From the NCBI RefSeq assembly GCF_000758685.1, contig NZ_CP009286.1, positions 3,068,501 through 3,132,500 of the forward strand: 64,000 bases of DNA. Reading direction: 5' to 3'. Within the stretch, counting starts at the first letter, position 1. Every line of letters begins with the position of its first letter. The notes beneath the pieces were generated by a model, which was given only the letters and a program-made list of their open reading frames with translations, did not search any database and was not told the origin of the DNA. This DNA is from Paenibacillus stellifer (GTDB lineage: Bacteria; Bacillota; Bacilli; Paenibacillales; Paenibacillaceae). This document shows positions 35,414 through 44,021 of this stretch, in pieces. Both the position numbers and the translations under genes were made by a program.

Positions 35414-36560
35414 CGAAGAACAACACGAAGATGGACGGGAGGCCTACCGAGCGCCCCACCAGAACGCCGACAAGCAGCGGTGCAATAATGCCCCCGATCC
35501 GGCCGAAGGAGGCAGCAAGTCCCACTCCCGTAGAACGCACGCTGGTAGGGTATAGTTCCGGTGTATAAGCATACATGCCGCCCCATGCGCCCAGATTGAA
35601 GAAGGAGAGACAGATGCCCGCGGCGATTAGTGTTCCCTCCGTCGAGGCATACCCGAACCACACCGCGCTGAGGGCTGTGAAGACCAGATACACGACAAGC
35701 ACGAATTTCCGTCCGAATTTCTCAATGAAGTAGGCGGCAGTGAAATATCCCGGAAGCTGCGCCAGCGTCATAATCAGCGTATATTCGAAGCTGCGCACCA
35801 GGCTGAAGCCTTTAATCACCATAACGGATGGCAGCCACAGAAAGATGCCGTAGTAGGAGAAGATCACGGTAAACCACAGAATCCACAGCATCAGCGTGGA
35901 ACGCCGGTGTTCGGAAGACCAGACGGCTGCGAACCGTTCCCCAAGCGGTACGGGCTTCTTGCGGATGCCCTCAAATCTAGGTGAATCATCGATCGCTCGC
36001 CGCAAATATAGGGCATATAAGACCGGTACGGCCCCAATCACCAGCGCAATGCGCCACCCGTATCCGGGAATGATGAAATATGCGATAAGTGCGGACACGA
36101 TCCACCCTAACGCCCAGAAGCTCTCCAGAAGCACAACAGCTCTTCCCCGTTCCCTTGGTTCCACGCTCTCGGAGACAAGAGTTGAGGCTACGGGAAGCTC
36201 TCCCCCAAGTCCGAAGCCCGCGATAAAACGCAGTACACACAAAATCGCGAAGCTCGCTGCAAGCGCCGACAGCCCTGTAGCTACGGAGAAGATCAACAGC
36301 GTCCAGAGCAGAATATTTTTGCGGCCGTATTTGTCGGCCAGAATGCCCGCCGCAGCGGCTCCTGCCGCCATGCCGAGCGAATTGATGCTGGTCAGGAGAC
36401 CGATCTGTCCCGAAGACAGGCTCCATTCCTTGGCCAGCGCCGCCACGACGAAGGAGATCATTCCGACATCCATCGCATCGAACATCCAGCTGAAGCCCGC
36501 GCTCAGCAGCAGCTTGCGCTGCTTCGGGCTTTTTAACAATGTATTGGCTTGCATCCCCAT
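35343..36560 (-). CDS. MFS transporter, sugar-porter/NiaP-like
   Basis: 405 residues, twelve helices. GILADKYGRKNILLW (loop 2-3) and VESVEPRERGRAVVL (here SVEPRERGRAVVL, loop after helix 4) are sugar-porter-type signatures, and FDAMDVGMISFVVAAL in helix 1 is typical of the NiaP/benzoate-like group. NiaP itself takes up niacin, but nothing in the neighbourhood fixes the substrate. The start follows GGGGGGAT. Overlaps the GNAT gene end-to-end on the other strand. Confidence 0.82.
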   Translation of the reverse strand: MGMQANTLLKSPKQRKLLLSAGFSWMFDAMDVGMISFVVAALAKEWSLSSGQIGLLTSINSLGMAAGAAAAGILADKYGRKNILLWTLLIFSVATGLSALAASFAILCVLRFIAGFGLGGELPVASTLVSESVEPRERGRAVVLLESFWALGWIVSALIAYFIIPGYGWRIALVIGAVPVLYALYLRRAIDDSPRFEGIRKKPVPLGERFAAVWSSEHRRSTLMLWILWFTVIFSYYGIFLWLPSVMVIKGFSLVRSFEYTLIMTLAQLPGYFTAAYFIEKFGRKFVLVVYLVFTALSAVWFGYASTEGTLIAAGICLSFFNLGAWGGMYAYTPELYPTSVRSTGVGLAASFGRIGGIIAPLLVGVLVGRSVGLPSIFVLFFVTILIGAAAVLFLGRETKGIDLD

Positions 36561-36634
36561 CCCTGATCCCCCCTTCTATTTGTTATAATCTTACCCCGTT
36601 TGACCCTAATCTTACATTCCGAATCCAAGTACGG

Positions 36635-37399
36635 TCAGAAATCCAGAAAAAGCGAGGCGTGAAAGTACTGTCTTGCCAGCGCTTGAAAGCAGCAGGCCTG
36701 TACCGATATTGCTGCGATAATCAGCGTGTTGCGCACCGTCTCCCGTTGTCTCCGGTTCAAATGGACGAGCTGCGTGACCGCCTTCTCGGCGGCTGCGGAC
36801 ATCGCGTCGCCGGTCAGCCGGTCAGAGGCTGCTTCGACTTCAGGCGCCGGTTCCCCGGCTGGTGAGGCCGTCAGCTGCCGGTGTTCTTCAAAGAGCTGGG
36901 CATAAGCGCTATACAGCCTCACCGGCTCCAGTAGATCGTCATCGTCTCGCTCGGGCTTCAGGAATAGCTTCCGGAACAAACGGGAAATGCTGCGGAAGTC
37001 CAGCGACGATTTTAAGTCCTCAACCATAAAGAGCATAGCCGCTTGATTAATCGAGTACTTCTTCCCTTCCCGGGGAGCGCCCAGGTATTCTTTGAAATCC
37101 CGTTTAACCCAATTCTGCATGGCGGTAATGGATATTGTGGAATACTCGATAAGGGCGCCGAGAGCTGCGATTTCCTGAAGTGACAATCCTTTGGCGTCTC
37201 CCTTTTTCATCATTTTAAGTACGATAGGCGGCAGCTCCGTCGATCGCAAATCTTGCAAGGGGTTCCCTTCCTCCGCATGACGGCGGTGATGCCGGCTCCA
37301 GGCTTCCTGAAAAATATGCAGCGGCGTTTCAGCCGACATTCCCCTAAGCGCAAGCAGAAGGGCAGACATTTCCACACGGGTCAAGGTTAATGATTCCAA
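36635..37399 (-). CDS. DUF1836 protein
   Basis: 254 residues. The central part, LPPIVLKMMKKGDAKGLSLQ and ITAMQNWVKRDFKEYLG, is the DUF1836 domain, which has a MerR-like helix-turn-helix character; a hydrophobic C-terminal helix (NTLIIAAISVQACCFQ) follows. Function unknown, possibly a regulator. It diverges from the CNNM-type gene at 37546, with a 20-bp palindrome in between. Confidence 0.7.
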   Translation of the reverse strand: MESLTLTRVEMSALLLALRGMSAETPLHIFQEAWSRHHRRHAEEGNPLQDLRSTELPPIVLKMMKKGDAKGLSLQEIAALGALIEYSTISITAMQNWVKRDFKEYLGAPREGKKYSINQAAMLFMVEDLKSSLDFRSISRLFRKLFLKPERDDDDLLEPVRLYSAYAQLFEEHRQLTASPAGEPAPEVEAASDRLTGDAMSAAAEKAVTQLVHLNRRQRETVRNTLIIAAISVQACCFQALARQYFHASLFLDF

Positions 37400-37478
37400 G
37401 CCGTCTTACCTCCTATCCGGTGGCGGATTTCGGCCTTTTTACAACAGACATTTGAAATCCGGCCAAAAAGTTCGTAAA

Positions 37479-37498
37479 ATAAGTTCATATGAACTTAT
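37479..37498. promoter_or_regulatory. Perfect 20-bp palindrome in a divergent promoter
   Basis: ATAAGTTCATATGAACTTAT is a perfect palindrome between the DUF1836 gene and the CNNM-type gene. It is a good candidate operator for a dimeric repressor, perhaps the DUF1836 protein itself. Confidence 0.5.
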
Positions 37499-37545
37499 AA
37501 TTCAGTATAACCTATTTTGCAAAGGAAAGGGATGGTTCGATTTAT

Positions 37546-38871
37546 ATGGGTATAGGAGTCAGTTTGACGTTGGTGGCGATTTTGATTGTGTTAACCGCTT
37601 TTTTTGTGGCGACGGAATTTGCCATGGTGCGGCTTCGGGGAAGCCGGATCAGCCAGCTTGTCCTGGAAGGACGCAAGAACGCATTAGCCGTACAGCAGGT
37701 GGCCGCTAATCTGGACGGATATTTATCCGCCTGCCAGCTGGGCATCACGATTACCGCGCTGGGTATCGGTGCTCTGGCGGAACCCGCTTTTGAAGAGCTG
37801 CTCTATCCGTTCTTCCACTGGGCCGGCATCGGCTCCGAGGCAAGCCATGTCATTTCGTTCATAATGGCGTTCTTCATCGCAACATTCCTGCATGTCGTTA
37901 TCGGGGAGCTTGCTCCGAAGACCGCCGCCATCAATAAAGCTGAAGAATTCAGTCTGCTCACCGCCAAGCCGATTATCTGGTTCTACCGCATCCTGTATCC
38001 TTTGATCTGGCTGCTTAACGGTTCCGCCAATATACTGGTCCGTCTCTTCGGCATGAAGCCTGCAAGCGAGCATGAGGAAGCGCACTCCGAAGAGGAGATT
38101 CGTCTGATTCTGTCCGAGAGCTATGAGAGCGGCAAAATCAACAAGGCCGAGTATGGCTATGTTAACCGGATCTTCGCCTTCGACGAAATGCTGGCCCGCG
38201 ATATCATGGTGCCGCGTACCGATATGGTCTGTCTCTACACGAACCTGTCTCTCCGCGAGAATCTGGATATCATCCGCAGAGAGCAGTATACCCGCTTCCC
38301 GGTTGCCCAGGAGAACAAAGACAATATTATCGGTATGGTCAATACGAAGCAGCTGTATCTGGAGTATGACAACAACACGGATTTTGACTTCGCGAAGCTG
38401 ATTCATCCCGTGCTTACCGTCTCCGAGGTTACGCCGGTGAAGACACTGCTGACCCGCATGCAGCGTGAACGGGTGCACATCGCCCTGCTGCTCGACGAGT
38501 ATGGCGGTACTTCCGGCCTGATCACGATCGAAGATATCCTTGAGGAAATTGTCGGCGAAATCCGCGACGAATTCGACGAGGACGAACGCCGCAACATCGA
38601 GAAGCTGGGAGAAACCCGCTACTTGCTGGACGGAACTGTGTCACTCCCCGATGTGCGGGAGCTTATCGGACTCGATCTGGAAGATGATGAGATTACCACG
38701 ATCGGCGGCTGGGTGTACAGCCATCTGGAAGAGCCTGCCGTCGGCAAACAGATCGCACACGGCGATTCCCTGCTGACCGTCCGGGAAATGAACCGGCACC
38801 GTGTACGCAGAGTCGAAGTCGAGCTGAATATAAACAATGAGCGCGAAAGTGCGGAAGTCACGCAGCCTTAA
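37546..38871 (+). CDS. CNNM/HlyC-CorC family membrane protein
   Basis: 441 residues: a DUF21 membrane part with about four helices (LVAILIVLTAFFVATEFAMV first), two CBS domains (residues ~205-330, VPRTDMVCLYTNLSLRENLD and LLDEYGGTSGLITIEDILEE) and a CorC_HlyC domain at the end (GTVSLPDVRELIGLDLEDD). Proteins of this kind (YhdP/MpfA) export Mg2+ or guard against its excess. The usual length for the family. Ribosome site AAGGAAAGG. Confidence 0.9.
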   Translation: MGIGVSLTLVAILIVLTAFFVATEFAMVRLRGSRISQLVLEGRKNALAVQQVAANLDGYLSACQLGITITALGIGALAEPAFEELLYPFFHWAGIGSEASHVISFIMAFFIATFLHVVIGELAPKTAAINKAEEFSLLTAKPIIWFYRILYPLIWLLNGSANILVRLFGMKPASEHEEAHSEEEIRLILSESYESGKINKAEYGYVNRIFAFDEMLARDIMVPRTDMVCLYTNLSLRENLDIIRREQYTRFPVAQENKDNIIGMVNTKQLYLEYDNNTDFDFAKLIHPVLTVSEVTPVKTLLTRMQRERVHIALLLDEYGGTSGLITIEDILEEIVGEIRDEFDEDERRNIEKLGETRYLLDGTVSLPDVRELIGLDLEDDEITTIGGWVYSHLEEPAVGKQIAHGDSLLTVREMNRHRVRRVEVELNINNERESAEVTQP

Positions 38872-38904
38872 TATCAGGGCTGATCGCTTGACTCCAAGCT
38901 TCTG

Positions 38905-38947
38905 CATAATCAAAGGCCATCCTATAGCAGGTGGCCTTTTGATTATG
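38905..38947. terminator. Bidirectional terminator between convergent genes
   Basis: CATAATCAAAGGCCA and TGGCCTTTTGATTATG form a long stem between the CNNM-type gene and the GNAT gene on the opposite strand. Confidence 0.75.
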
Positions 38948-38995
38948 GCAGGAAATTCTTCAGATTCTTGCCAATACGGGTTATGTACATGTATT

Positions 38996-39550
38996 CTAGG
39001 TGTCGGCGATGATTTTGCCCATATAGTATTCATTCACCCAATTGCCGTCTACGCGCAGCGAGCGTAACTTGGTCCCTTCAATGTCAAACCCGTGCTTTCG
39101 GTAAAGGCTGACAGCCCGCTCGTTATGCGTCATGACGGTTAGCTCCAGCCGGACCAGACCGGCCTCGGCAGCCCAGGTCTCAAGCCTCCGGAGCAAAGCC
39201 CCTCCGATCCCCCGGCCCTGAAAGTCATTCCGTACGCCCAGCACCAGATAGGCGCTGTGCCGGTTCCGGTTGGCGTTGCCGCCTCTCGCCGAGACATACC
39301 CGGCCAATTCGCCTCCTGCCTCGGCGCCGAGCAGGATCGAGCGGCCGTATGGATCGCCCGCGAAGCCGGCGATGATCTCCCGGGTGCGATTCGCATCCGA
39401 CTGGCGTTCACCGGGCTCAAGCATCATGTACGAGCTCTCGTGGTCCAATGCCAGCTGGAGCTGAAGAAGCGTGTCGGCGTCTTCGGGAACAAGCTCGCGG
39501 ATGGTAATTTCGATATTGTGCAACGTCTCATTCTGATTCATTTTGTACAT
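38996..39550 (-). CDS. GNAT N-acetyltransferase
   Basis: 184 residues from an ATG after GGAAGGTGG. Full GNAT domain: VLGVRNDFQGRGIGGALLRR binds acetyl-CoA, with HNERAVSLYRKHGFDIEG as the closing helix; the tail VDGNWVNEYYMGKII is like protein/amino-acid acetyltransferases of the RimI/YhhY kind. Divergent from the KtrB gene with only 42 bases between starts. Confidence 0.88.
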   Translation of the reverse strand: MYKMNQNETLHNIEITIRELVPEDADTLLQLQLALDHESSYMMLEPGERQSDANRTREIIAGFAGDPYGRSILLGAEAGGELAGYVSARGGNANRNRHSAYLVLGVRNDFQGRGIGGALLRRLETWAAEAGLVRLELTVMTHNERAVSLYRKHGFDIEGTKLRSLRVDGNWVNEYYMGKIIADT

Positions 39551-39592
39551 ATAACCACCTTCCTGCAGAAACGGTCAAGGAGGCCGCATTTC

Positions 39593-40939
39593 ATGTTCAA
39601 TTTGCTGCTAAAGAGGCTTCGGCTGACGCCTCCCAAAATTTTATCGCTCGGGTTCATCATCCTGATCGCCATAGGTACGGTCCTGCTCGCCCTGCCCATA
39701 TCCTCTCAGGAGGGGCATATGTCGTGGATCGATGCGTTGTTCATGGCGACCTCTGCGACCTGCGTGACCGGACTTGCCGTAGTCGACACCGGAACCGGTC
39801 TATCCACCTTCGGACAGCTCGTTCTTCTGGTGCTGTTCCAGTTGGGCGGACTCGGCTTCGTGACGATGGCGACGCTGATTACGCTTGTGCTGAACCGGAA
39901 AATTTCACTGAAAGAAAGACTTCTGCTCCAGGAATCGATGAACCAAAACTCCATGCAGGGCATCGTCCGCCTGATCCGCCGGGTACTTATCTACTCGGTC
40001 GTTATCCAGCTTTCAGGCGCGCTTGTGCTGGCGCTGCGCTTCCTGAAGGACATGTCCGCCGGAAAGGCCGTGTACTACGGCATCTTCCACAGCATCTCCA
40101 TCTTTAATAATGCAGGCTTCGACCTGTTCGGCGATGTGCATGGCCCGTTCAGCGGCCTTACCCGATATGCGGAAGATCCTGTCGTCAATATTACAGCCAT
40201 GCTGTTGATCTTCCTAGGAGGCATCGGCTTCATCGTGCTGTCCGATCTTGTCGATTTTACGAAACGCAGACGACTGACGCTGCATTCCAAGGTAGTCCTG
40301 ACGACTTCGGCGTTTCTGATCGGAGCTGGCGCGCTGTTCTTCTTCTGGCTGGAGGTCTACCATTCGCTTAAACCGCTGCATACGGGCGGTAAAATCATGG
40401 CCTCGTTCCTGCAAGCACTCACGCCCCGTTCAGGCGGCGTGACCACGCTTGATATCCAGGCGCTTCGGGAATCCAGCCAGTTCCTGATTATTGTGCTGAT
40501 GTTCATCGGAGCGGCGCCGGGCTCCACGGGCGGCGGCATCAAAGTGACGACGTTCGCCCTGCTGCTCGCCGCCGTCTATTCCCGGATTCGGGGCAGAGAA
40601 GATGTCGTGCTGTTCCGCAACCGCCTTTCCAAAGACAATGTGTACCGCGCCATAACGATGACGCTCTTGTCCCTGCTTCTGGTCGTTGCGGCTACCATGT
40701 TACTGTCCATTACCGAACAAGCTGATTTTCTTGCCGTGCTGTTTGAAGCCGTATCGGCCTTCGGCACATCCGGATTGACGATGGGTCTTACACCCGAATT
40801 GACCGAGGCAGGCAAAATCCTCATCGTCATCCTCATGTTCGTGGGACGAACAGGACCCTTGACCCTGGCTTACGCGATCCGGCCGAAGAAGGACAAGCAG
40901 CTCTACCGGCATCCTGAAGGGCAAATCATGATCGGTTAA
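39593..40939 (+). CDS. ktrB: KtrB/TrkH-type potassium uptake subunit
   Basis: 448 residues. The ATG at 39593, nine bases after AAGGAGG, is the real start; the much longer frame upstream is antisense to the GNAT gene. The four selectivity-filter loops are visible: TSATCVTGLAV, FNNAGFDLFG, TPRSGGVTTLD and FGTSGLTMGLT. It forms the K+ channel of a Ktr system. The cytosolic KtrA/KtrC ring subunit is not in the window. Family length is normal. Confidence 0.9.
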   Translation: MFNLLLKRLRLTPPKILSLGFIILIAIGTVLLALPISSQEGHMSWIDALFMATSATCVTGLAVVDTGTGLSTFGQLVLLVLFQLGGLGFVTMATLITLVLNRKISLKERLLLQESMNQNSMQGIVRLIRRVLIYSVVIQLSGALVLALRFLKDMSAGKAVYYGIFHSISIFNNAGFDLFGDVHGPFSGLTRYAEDPVVNITAMLLIFLGGIGFIVLSDLVDFTKRRRLTLHSKVVLTTSAFLIGAGALFFFWLEVYHSLKPLHTGGKIMASFLQALTPRSGGVTTLDIQALRESSQFLIIVLMFIGAAPGSTGGGIKVTTFALLLAAVYSRIRGREDVVLFRNRLSKDNVYRAITMTLLSLLLVVAATMLLSITEQADFLAVLFEAVSAFGTSGLTMGLTPELTEAGKILIVILMFVGRTGPLTLAYAIRPKKDKQLYRHPEGQIMIG

Positions 40940-40953
40940 AACGGGGGCAGGCT

Positions 40954-41220
40954 CTAAGCCTGCTCCGCATCGAGAGCCGCGTCAAGCAGCAGATCGAACA
41001 GCTCGTCATCTTCTTCAAGCCGGGCGTCAAGCTCCAGGAACAGCTCCTCGCTGCCGGGCTCATCCGCGAAGCTCAGCGAGTAGTCCCAATCCTTGCCCTT
41101 TTTGCTGAAAAAGTTAATCTCGTATCCAGCTTTATGTCCCTCAAGCTCAAATACGGTTTTGCCTACATAGCTGCCTTCCTCATCACGGCGCATCGCCGCT
41201 TCTTTGATGCTGACGCTCAT
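40954..41220 (-). CDS. Small acidic conserved hypothetical protein
   Basis: 88 residues, pI clearly acidic. It has a beta-rich middle (VFELEGHKAGYEINFFSKK, WDYSLSFADE) and a very acidic helical tail (LEEDDELFDLLLDAALDAE). No family recognised. It converges on ktrB with 14 bases between the stops. Confidence 0.6.
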   Translation of the reverse strand: MSVSIKEAAMRRDEEGSYVGKTVFELEGHKAGYEINFFSKKGKDWDYSLSFADEPGSEELFLELDARLEEDDELFDLLLDAALDAEQA

Positions 41221-41402
41221 TGTCTGCTTCCATCCTTTCCATGGTTACGGCTCTTTGTCTCTTCTAAGGAAAGAGCACCCTGCACTCAGTATATCACCGA
41301 AACGCCTGCGAATCCTACGCCAGTAATCCAATTGACTTTTTTCATCCGGCGGTTAATAATTTAGTACAATACTTAGAGTCCAGCAAACGGAGGAAATTTC
41401 GT

Positions 41403-42635
41403 ATGATCGATTTTAACGCAAAACTCTCCAAATACGCCGAACTGGCTGTCAAAATCGGCGTAAATATTCAGCCGGGCCAGGCATTGGTCATCAATGCGCC
41501 CACAGGCTCCGCGGAATTCGTCCGCATCATCGCATCCAAGGCTTATGAAGCAGGCGCAAGCCAGGTCAAGGTCAACTGGAGCGACGAAGGAATTGCCCGT
41601 CTGCTGTTCGAACACGCTGACCCGGAGGTGTTCACGAAGGAACCGGTCTGGTATGCCGGCGAGCTGACTGAATTCGCGGAGAACGGCGCCGCCGTCCTTG
41701 CCGTCATCGCTGAGGACCCGGACGCATTAAAGGGCATCGAGCAATCCCGGATAACGGCCTACCAGAAGTCCCGGAGCAAGGCGCTAAGCAAATACCGGGA
41801 GTTCGTTATGTCCGACAAAATCAGCTGGAGCATCGTGGCTATTCCTTCCCAGGCATGGGCAGACAAGGTATTCCCGGACGTTCCGGCAGAAGAGCGCGTA
41901 AACAAGCTGTGGGAAGCCATCTTCCACACCGTGCGGTTGGACCGCGAGGACCCGGTTGCAGCCTGGCAGGAGCATCTGGACACGCTGGAAGCCAAAGCAG
42001 CGGTGCTGAACGCGAAGAAGTACAAGAAGCTTCATTACATAGCTCCTGGCACAGACCTTACGATCGAGCTGCCTGAAGGACATGTGTGGGCACAGGGCGA
42101 CAGCATCAACGCCAAAGGCCACACCTTCGTCGCCAACATGCCGACGGAAGAAGTGTTCACCGCTCCGCTGAAGACTGGCGTCAACGGCAAGGTTAGCAGT
42201 ACGAAGCCGCTCAGTTACGGCGGCAATGTCATCGACGGCTTCACGCTGACGTTCGAGAACGGACGGATTGTGTCGGTGACGGCCCGGGAAGGACAGGAAA
42301 CGCTGGAGCAGCTGATTTCACTTGACGAAGGCGCCAAATATCTGGGCGAGGTCGCTTTGGTTCCCCATCAATCCCCGATTTCGGAATCCAATATTTTGTA
42401 TTACAACACGCTGTTCGATGAGAATGCCTCCAACCATCTCGCAATCGGCAGCGCCTATGCCTTCTGTATTGAAGGCGGCAAGAGCATGTCTAAAGAGGAA
42501 CTGGCGGAACGCGGCCTTAACGACAGCCTGACGCATGTCGACTTCATGATCGGTTCGTCCGAGATGAATATCTATGGCGTTACGGCTGACGGAACCGAAG
42601 AACAAGTCTTTGTGAATGGAAACTGGGCGTTCTAA
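41403..42635 (+). CDS. M29-family aminopeptidase (AmpS-like) 1
   Basis: 410 residues, start after CGGAGGAAA. M29 metallopeptidase: the metal ligands lie in ANMPTEEVFTAP (Glu), LGEVALVPHQSPISESN (Glu and His), NTLFDENASNHLAIG (His) and HVDFMIGSSEMNI (His, Asp). It removes N-terminal amino acids from peptides in the cytosol with a two-metal site. A paralogue follows 18 bases downstream. Confidence 0.92.
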   Translation: MIDFNAKLSKYAELAVKIGVNIQPGQALVINAPTGSAEFVRIIASKAYEAGASQVKVNWSDEGIARLLFEHADPEVFTKEPVWYAGELTEFAENGAAVLAVIAEDPDALKGIEQSRITAYQKSRSKALSKYREFVMSDKISWSIVAIPSQAWADKVFPDVPAEERVNKLWEAIFHTVRLDREDPVAAWQEHLDTLEAKAAVLNAKKYKKLHYIAPGTDLTIELPEGHVWAQGDSINAKGHTFVANMPTEEVFTAPLKTGVNGKVSSTKPLSYGGNVIDGFTLTFENGRIVSVTAREGQETLEQLISLDEGAKYLGEVALVPHQSPISESNILYYNTLFDENASNHLAIGSAYAFCIEGGKSMSKEELAERGLNDSLTHVDFMIGSSEMNIYGVTADGTEEQVFVNGNWAF

Positions 42636-42653
42636 GGGAGGAGGTCATAAGCT

Positions 42654-43883
42654 ATGGAATTCAAGCAAAAACTGGAGAACTACGCACTGCTTGCCGTCAA
42701 GATTGGTGTTAACATTCAACCCGGCCAAAAGCTGGTGATCAATGCCGATATTGCTGCGGCCGAACTGGTACGCCTCGTTGTCCGCAATGCATACGAGTCC
42801 GGAGCAACTCTGGTCAAGGTTAACTGGAACGATGAAGTCGTGACCAGAACACGTTACGACCTGGCTCCGGAAGAGTCCTTCCTCGAACCTCCAACACGCC
42901 ACGCGGAGGAAATGGAAGAGCTGGCGCTGAACAACGCCTGCTTCCTAACGATCATATCAGCCGATCCGGATCTGCTGAAGGGAGTCGATCCCGCCCGGGT
43001 CGCCAACAATCAGCGTGTAACAGCCAAAGCTATGGCTGGTTACCGCAAGCAGCTCATGGGCAACCATGCCAGCTGGAGCGGCATCGCCTTCCCTTCGGCT
43101 TCATGGGCAGCCAAGGTGTTCCCGGACGCTCCGGAGAATGAACAGGTTAGCCTCCTGTGGGATGCGATCTTCCGCGCCGTCCGGGCGGATCAGGAAGACC
43201 CGCTTGAAGCTTGGCAGCTTCATCTGGACGGCTTGAAGCGACGCTGCGACCGGCTCAACGCGCGCAAATACCGCAAGCTTCACTATACCGCACCGGGAAC
43301 GGATCTTACGCTGGAGCTTCCCGAAGGCCATATCTGGTGCCAGGCCGGTGCGGTCAACGGCCGCGGTGTTCCATTCCTCGCCAACATTCCAACGGAGGAA
43401 GTCTTTACGGTCGCTCATCGCGACGGTACGAACGGGACGGTCAGCAGCACGAAGCCGCTCAGCTATGCGGGGAACGTGATTGACCGCTTCACCCTGACCT
43501 TCAAGGACGGCAAGGTTACCGACTATACGGCCGAAATCGGCCAGGATCAGCTGGAGAAGCTGTTCGCGATGGATGAAGGCGCACGTTCTTTGGGTGAGGT
43601 TGCCCTTGTCCCCCATCGCTCCCCGATTTCGGAGAGCGGCATTCTGTTCTTCACCACCTTGTTCGACGAGAACGCATCCTGTCATCTGGCGCTCGGCGCC
43701 TCCTATCCGTTCACGCTGGAAGGCGGAACGGCGATGACCAAGGAAGAGCTTGTGGAACGCGGCATGAACCAGAGCCTTATCCATGTTGACTTCATGATGG
43801 GCTCGCCCGAGATGAACATCGACGGCATTACCGAGGACGGCAGCGTAGAGCCGATCTTCGTTGGCGGCGGCTGGGCAGACTAG
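42654..43883 (+). CDS. M29-family aminopeptidase (AmpS-like) 2
   Basis: 409 residues, start after GGGAGGAGG. It is a tandem paralogue of the preceding enzyme with the same metal residues (ANIPTEEVFTVAHRDG, LGEVALVPHRSPISESG, TTLFDENASCHLALG, HVDFMMGSPEMNI). The two differ across the N-terminal domain that forms the dimer cavity, so they may differ in peptide preference. They share one transcript ended by the terminator at 43914-43979. Confidence 0.92.
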   Translation: MEFKQKLENYALLAVKIGVNIQPGQKLVINADIAAAELVRLVVRNAYESGATLVKVNWNDEVVTRTRYDLAPEESFLEPPTRHAEEMEELALNNACFLTIISADPDLLKGVDPARVANNQRVTAKAMAGYRKQLMGNHASWSGIAFPSASWAAKVFPDAPENEQVSLLWDAIFRAVRADQEDPLEAWQLHLDGLKRRCDRLNARKYRKLHYTAPGTDLTLELPEGHIWCQAGAVNGRGVPFLANIPTEEVFTVAHRDGTNGTVSSTKPLSYAGNVIDRFTLTFKDGKVTDYTAEIGQDQLEKLFAMDEGARSLGEVALVPHRSPISESGILFFTTLFDENASCHLALGASYPFTLEGGTAMTKEELVERGMNQSLIHVDFMMGSPEMNIDGITEDGSVEPIFVGGGWAD

Positions 43884-43913
43884 AACCGTCTCCAAGCGGC
43901 CATGTCTTCACAC

Positions 43914-43979
43914 AAGAACACCCCTTATCTAACGGCTGATCGTCGCTGACGATCCAAGCCGCTGATAAGGGGTGTTCTT
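43914..43979 (+). terminator. Terminator after the aminopeptidase pair
   Basis: Perfect 16-base arms AAGAACACCCCTTATC and GATAAGGGGTGTTCTT with an inner GGCT..AGCC stem, followed by T-rich sequence. It can also serve the convergent MFS gene. Confidence 0.85.
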
Positions 43980-44021
43980 TTTGCGTTCTTATTAAACGTT
44001 AAACTTTAAAGTGCATCCCGA

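Noticed and set aside
39257..39592. A 112-residue N-terminal extension of KtrB
   Set aside because: The stretch is antisense to an intact GNAT gene, and ATG 39593 has a good AAGGAGG site and the normal KtrB start.
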